Shown one piece after another: positions 35,839 through 39,592 of a stretch of 39,592 nt of DNA (the stretch's first letter is position 1; each line of letters starts with the position of its first letter). The position numbers and the translations under genes are program-made. The stretch comes from Phenylobacterium sp. Lineage in GTDB: Bacteria; Pseudomonadota; Alphaproteobacteria; Caulobacterales; Caulobacteraceae. The DNA is taken from the NCBI RefSeq assembly GCF_016793285.1, contig NZ_JAEUMO010000248.1:1-39592 (forward strand), given 5' to 3'. Below the pieces are notes generated by a model. That model had not been told where the DNA came from. It saw nothing but the letters and a program-made list of their open reading frames with translations, and made no database searches.

Positions 35839-37110
35839 TCAAGCCTTCAGCGCGCCCGCGATCACCTGGGCGAAGGCGTGCGCCACGGGCGGCGCCAGCG
35901 CCGCGGAGACGCAGCGCAGGTCGTCGTTGCGCGCGTGGTGGAAGCGGTGGCTGCCGAAGATGCCCATGACCGGGTCGTAGCCGGCGGCCAGGATGCTGCC
36001 CAGCTCGCCCGCGGCCTGCCGGGGGTCGGCCTCGTACACCTGCTCCAGGCCCGGCATCCCGGCGAACGCCCGGGCGCTGGCCGCCGCCAGCGGGTGGCTG
36101 ACCAGCAGGAAATGCTGCGGGTCCATGCTGGGCAGCGGCGACAGGAAGGTCCCGCGCTCGTGCCAGTCGCGGGCCGCGACGTTGGCGCCCAGATGCACCC
36201 AGAGCGCGGTGTCCCGGGGCTTCGGCGCCAGCGCATGGATGAACGCCTCGCCGCCCGCGTACTCGTACTCGTGGCCTGTCGTGGCGATCACGGCGACGTT
36301 CACCGGAAGCTTCGCCGTCGCGGCCCACTTCACGAGCATCAGCCAGGCCGCCACGCCCGTGCCCCGCTCCCCCGCGCAGGTGAACCAGCCCGAGCGCGGC
36401 GTCGAGATCACCAGCCATTTCGCGGCCTTGCGATCCAGCTTCGCGGTGACGTTGAACGCCGGGCGGCGGAAGGCGCGGCCCGGGATGGCGATCGTCGCCG
36501 TCTCGCCGCGGGCCGCCGCCTGCAGGAACGGCTCGGCGGCCTTCGGGGCCAGCACGGCGACCGGCCTGTCGAAGAGCGGCGCGTCGACCGGCGCGTTCAG
36601 GGCCAGCGCCTCGCCGCTCGGCCCGGTGGTCACGATCACCACCGCCTGCGCGCCCTTGGCGAACAGGGCGTGTACGCGCCGCGCGACGTCGCCCTTGGCC
36701 GTGGACCAGCGCGCGTAGGGCAGCGCCAGGATCGAGATGCCGCCGCCGCCCAGGCTGAGGGGCGCGGTCAGGCCGGGCGTGGTCTGCACATGCGCCTGCG
36801 GGATCAGGTCGGCCGTCGCCGCGCCGCAGGTCAGCGTCGCCTCGCCCTCGTAGGCCGGCGTCTCGATGGTCTGCCGGGCGGTCGCGTAGCCCAGCGCCCT
36901 CAGCTCGTCTTCGAGCCAGACGCCGGTGGCGGTGTCGCCGGGCCCGCCGGACGCCTTCACGCCGAAGCCGTGGTAGCGCTCGAGGATGCGCCTGGCCTCC
37001 GCCTCGTCGGCGGCGGCGACGGGCGCGGCGGCGGCCACGGCAGAGGTTCCCGCGACCAGGAACGGTGCGCCCAGCACGGCGCGGCGGGAAGCTTGGACCG
37101 GTTCGCTCAT
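35839..37110 (-). CDS. M28 peptidase-like exported protein with degenerate metal site
   Basis: 423 residues. The N-terminus has a possible twin-arginine signal (ASRRAVLGAPFLVAGTSAV). A PA-like insert lies around residues 115-215 (ALFAKGAQAVVIVTTGP), followed by an M28-like core. The usual HxD first motif is replaced by STPRSG (236-241), the bridging-Asp segment by AGERGTG (247-252), and the EE motif by GHEYEYAGG (279-287). Only the late His motif (HHARNDD, 391-397) and Glu281 look retained. It may be catalytically inactive or use a different site. It lies ten bp after the hydrolase gene and five bp before the parvulin gene in the same transcription direction. Confidence 0.75.
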   Translation of the reverse strand: MSEPVQASRRAVLGAPFLVAGTSAVAAAAPVAAADEAEARRILERYHGFGVKASGGPGDTATGVWLEDELRALGYATARQTIETPAYEGEATLTCGAATADLIPQAHVQTTPGLTAPLSLGGGGISILALPYARWSTAKGDVARRVHALFAKGAQAVVIVTTGPSGEALALNAPVDAPLFDRPVAVLAPKAAEPFLQAAARGETATIAIPGRAFRRPAFNVTAKLDRKAAKWLVISTPRSGWFTCAGERGTGVAAWLMLVKWAATAKLPVNVAVIATTGHEYEYAGGEAFIHALAPKPRDTALWVHLGANVAARDWHERGTFLSPLPSMDPQHFLLVSHPLAAASARAFAGMPGLEQVYEADPRQAAGELGSILAAGYDPVMGIFGSHRFHHARNDDLRCVSAALAPPVAHAFAQVIAGALKA

Positions 37111-37120
37111 GCCTCCGACG

Positions 37121-38191
37121 CTAGCGCAGGCCCTCGACCGTTTCGATGGGCGTCGGCGGTCCGCAGCGCATAGCCTTGGTGTATGCGCTCCCGGCTCCGG
37201 CGATCCGCGCGGGCAGGTCGCATTCGGCGGCCAGCGCCGCCCTGTCGCCCTTCAGATAGGCGTCCCAGAACCGCACGGTCTCGGTCTTCACGATCTCCAT
37301 CTGCGGCGGGTCGATCGGCTTCAACTGCTTCAGTTGATCGCGCCGACCGCCGAACAGCGCGTGGTCGGCGCCGGTCAGGACGATCAGGAACTGGTCGGCG
37401 CCCTGGATCGCCTGGAAAGGCGTGGTCCGCTCGAACGGCGTCTTCTCCAGATCGAAGGGTGTGGCGTCGGCCGTGCCGGTGAAATGCAGCATCGGCGTCC
37501 TGATCCGCGCAAAGGCGGCCCTGGCGTCGTCGCCGCGCGGCTTGTTGGGGCTGTAGGCGATCGCGGCCTTGATGCGCGGCTCCATGAAGGCCGTGTCGCC
37601 GGGCATGGCCGGCAGCCGCTGGCCCACCGCGGTCAGGGTCGAGAGCGCGCCGTAGGAATGGCCCGACATGCCGACGCGGCCCAGGTCGACCTTGCCGGCG
37701 AGCGCCGGGTCCGCGGCGATCCGGTCCAGCGCGAACGGGATGTCGCCGTAGCGGCCGCGCGCCGCGTCGCTGGTCATGCCGGCCCGGCCGGCCGCGACCC
37801 GCGCCGCCTCCGCCACAGGAGGGCCGCCGCCCGCCAGCAGCGCGGTGTCGGAGCCCGCGTGCTGCACGGCCACCACCGCGTAGCCCGCCTGCGCGACCGC
37901 GGTCAGGATGTAGGCGGACGCCTCGCGGCTGCCGCCCAGGCCGTGGCTGTGGATCACCAGCGGGAACGGGCCCGGCCCCGTCGGCAGGTACAGCTTGTAC
38001 GGCACGACCCGGCCGTCCCGGGCCGGGTCGGTCCACTGTCCGTAGCGGATCTCCACACCCTGCGCGGCCGCCGCGGCGGGCGTCCCCGCCGCGAGACCCG
38101 GCGTCGCGAGGCTGGGCGCCGCGAGGCTCGGCGCCGCCGCGCCCGCGAGGAGAACGGCGAGCGCGGCGACGGCCGAAGCGAACCCCTGCAC
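37121..38191 (-). CDS. Secreted alpha/beta hydrolase (PAF acetylhydrolase/dienelactone hydrolase-like)
   Basis: 356 residues. The signal peptide is Ala/Leu-rich and is followed by a low-complexity repeat (APSLAAPSLATPGLAAG). The hydrolase domain has VIHSHGLGGSRE (oxyanion), the nucleophile Ser179 in SGHSYGALST, an acid in GTADATPFD and His in GADHALFGG. It resembles the chlorophyllase/PAF-AH II-like hydrolases that cleave esters outside the cytoplasm. The start is taken as GTG at 38191, five bp after the TonB receptor stop codon, since no ATG gives a signal peptide; no strong ribosome site is visible, so coupling to the receptor gene is likely. The substrate is unknown. Confidence 0.8.
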   Translation of the reverse strand: MQGFASAVAALAVLLAGAAAPSLAAPSLATPGLAAGTPAAAAAQGVEIRYGQWTDPARDGRVVPYKLYLPTGPGPFPLVIHSHGLGGSREASAYILTAVAQAGYAVVAVQHAGSDTALLAGGGPPVAEAARVAAGRAGMTSDAARGRYGDIPFALDRIAADPALAGKVDLGRVGMSGHSYGALSTLTAVGQRLPAMPGDTAFMEPRIKAAIAYSPNKPRGDDARAAFARIRTPMLHFTGTADATPFDLEKTPFERTTPFQAIQGADQFLIVLTGADHALFGGRRDQLKQLKPIDPPQMEIVKTETVRFWDAYLKGDRAALAAECDLPARIAGAGSAYTKAMRCGPPTPIETVEGLR

Positions 38192-38196
38192 GCCCG

Positions 38197-39592
38197 TTAC
38201 CAGGTGAAGCGGAGCTGGGCGCCCCAGGTGCGCGGCAGGTTGTAGCGGCGCACGTCGCCGGTGGCCGACGGCGCGTGGAACACGAGGTAGTTCTCCTGGC
38301 CGGCGTTGTTCACGAAGGCGGTCAGGTCGTAGTACTTCCAGCTCACGCCGGCGCGCACGTTGAACAGCACGTAGTCGTGCAGCAACGTCGTCTGGTTGGC
38401 CTCCTGGACACCGCCCTGACGGGCGTTGCCGTTGAGGTTCACGTAGCCGCTGACGCCCTCGGTGATGTCGTGGCGGTAGTTGACCGTGAAGGTCTGGGTC
38501 CACTTGGGCTGCTGCGGCTGCTTGTAGCCGTCGTAGCGGCCGCCCTTGACGTGGCCGCCCTGGCGCGAGCCGCCCACGGTGACCCGCAGGTTGCCGCCCG
38601 CGACCTGGGCCCGCGCGGTCGCTTCGACCTCGACGCCCCACAGGGTCGCCGGACCGGCGTTGAACGCATACGACGTCGCCTGCACGGGGCACGCCGGGTT
38701 GTTGGCGCGGCAGCCGTTGTCGCCCTGGATCACCAGGTTCTTGTAGTGGTTCGAGTAGCCGGCGGCCGTGACGTAGATGTTGCTGGCCAGGTTGCCCTTG
38801 AAGCCGACCTCGTAGGCCGTGACCGTCTCGTTGTCGAACTCGGGGGGCGGCGCGAGCACCGGATCCTGGCGCGAGTCGCCGAGGTTGCCGTTGAAGCCGC
38901 CCGCCCGGTAGGCCGAGCCGATCTTGGCGTACATCATCATCAGGGACGTCGGCTTGTAGGCGACGGTGGCGGTGTACGAGACGTTGTCCTGCTTGCGCTC
39001 GCCCGTCGGGTTGACGCTGGCGCCGGCCACCGGGGTGTCGGTGACGAACAGGAACTGGCGGGCCAGGAAGTTGCGGTCGTCGTGCGTGTAGCGCAGGTCG
39101 CCCGAGAGCTTCAGTTGCTCGGTCAGGTCGTAGTCCGCCGACCCGTACACCGCATACGACGAATAGCGCGCCCGGCCGCGGGTGACGGTGCCGAAGTTGT
39201 TGCTGGCCGCCGTCGGCGTCTTGCCGAGGATGCTCGAGGTGGTGTCGTTCAGCAGATACCATTCGCCGCCGAGCACCCAGTTGACGCCGTTCGTGTCGCC
39301 GACGAGGTGGGCGTCGTAGTAGCTGATGCGGGCGTGGTCGATCTGGTCGCCGCCCTGGTTGTAGTCGGCCGCCCGGATGGCGGCGAGGCCGGCGGTCGAG
39401 ACCCGGCCCGGCATCGCCGACAGTTCGTCGAAGAACTGGCGCGAGAGCGCGTCGCGGTCGTACTGGTTCTGGCCGCGGCGGTCGCGCAGGTTGACGACCG
39501 TCGACAGGGTGGCCCAGCCGAGGTCGGTCTGGGTGGTGAACTCCAGGTTGCTCACCCGCTGCTTGCCGGTGGAGTCGGTGTTCCACGGCGTG
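38197..39592 (-). CDS. TonB-dependent receptor, C-terminal beta-barrel part (5' end outside window)
   Basis: The open frame runs out of the right edge. The visible 464 codons are barrel strands with the alternating pattern of TonB-dependent receptors: YSSYAVYGSADYDLTEQLKLSGDLRYTHDDRNF, VSYTATVAYKPTSLMMMYAKIGSAYRAGGFN, VTAYEVGFKGNL, and a C-terminus RTWGAQLRFTW ending in an aromatic residue as required by BamA recognition. The YAKIGSAYRAGGFN and YEVGFKGNL motifs are typical of the large proteobacterial receptor expansions. The plug and TonB box lie outside the window, so the ligand cannot be suggested from sequence. It heads a minus-strand series of eleven closely spaced genes reaching down to adenosine deaminase. 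Confidence 0.93.
   Translation of the reverse strand, partial: TPWNTDSTGKQRVSNLEFTTQTDLGWATLSTVVNLRDRRGQNQYDRDALSRQFFDELSAMPGRVSTAGLAAIRAADYNQGGDQIDHARISYYDAHLVGDTNGVNWVLGGEWYLLNDTTSSILGKTPTAASNNFGTVTRGRARYSSYAVYGSADYDLTEQLKLSGDLRYTHDDRNFLARQFLFVTDTPVAGASVNPTGERKQDNVSYTATVAYKPTSLMMMYAKIGSAYRAGGFNGNLGDSRQDPVLAPPPEFDNETVTAYEVGFKGNLASNIYVTAAGYSNHYKNLVIQGDNGCRANNPACPVQATSYAFNAGPATLWGVEVEATARAQVAGGNLRVTVGGSRQGGHVKGGRYDGYKQPQQPKWTQTFTVNYRHDITEGVSGYVNLNGNARQGGVQEANQTTLLHDYVLFNVRAGVSWKYYDLTAFVNNAGQENYLVFHAPSATGDVRRYNLPRTWGAQLRFTW

Overview
The window is a GC-rich (roughly 70 % by eye), densely coded bacterial segment with no RNA gene, insertion sequence, phage gene or CRISPR array that I can see. Gene content (TonB-dependent receptor, S9 peptidase, GPH-type MFS transporter, XRE regulator of the HPVDxHVGxRIRMRR type, membrane urate hydroxylase PuuD, RutABC) points to an alphaproteobacterium, most likely of the Caulobacterales (Caulobacter/Phenylobacterium-like). 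That placement is an inference from gene style. The window starts inside an EF-G-like gene and ends inside a TonB-dependent receptor gene.

Layout. Positions 1-13.3 kb are a mixed region: the end of an EF-G-like protein, a glutathione S-transferase, a divergent DUF2306/LytTR pair with phased direct repeats between them, a secreted S9 peptidase, a duplicated winged-helix protein, an XRE regulator, a YceI lipoprotein, an HxlR regulator with an MFS sugar-type transporter, a secreted alpha/beta hydrolase, a tandem TetR protein and a divergent CaiB-type CoA transferase. Positions 13.5-16.7 kb (minus strand) are a URC-type uracil catabolic operon: GTP cyclohydrolase II homologue (URC1 type), DUF1688 (URC4 type) and uracil phosphoribosyltransferase, preceded by a strong terminator-like hairpin. 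Positions 17.2-28.7 kb hold a nearly complete purine catabolic locus in two divergent operons. The minus-strand operon is puuE, a dienelactone-hydrolase-like gene, uraD and allantoicase. The plus-strand operon is uraH, xdhA, xdhB, xdhC, puuD, ureidoglycolate lyase and guaD. Positions 28.7-39.6 kb are one minus-strand run of eleven closely spaced genes. In transcription order these are TonB receptor, secreted hydrolase, M28-like protein, membrane parvulin, HupE/UreJ-like protein, LOG-family protein, rutA, rutB, rutC, nitroreductase and an exported adenosine deaminase.

How they work together. Adenosine and guanine are deaminated. Xanthine dehydrogenase makes urate, PuuD oxidises it to 5-hydroxyisourate, and UraH and UraD give allantoin. 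PuuE opens allantoin to allantoate, and allantoicase plus ureidoglycolate lyase release glyoxylate and two urea. Uracil can in principle be opened by two unrelated routes encoded about 14 kb apart: URC (via UMP made by Upp) and RUT (RutA ring cleavage, RutB, RutC). The locus therefore looks like a nucleobase salvage-to-nitrogen island. No urease, no nucleobase permease, no RutD/RutF/RutG and no RutR-like regulator are present in the window.

The points most worth following are the coexistence of URC and RUT, the hairpin in the URC leader, the unassigned hydrolase inside the allantoin operon, a palindromic repeat apparently absorbed into the 5' end of xdhC, the M28-like protein that has lost most metal ligands, and the phased repeats in front of the LytTR gene.
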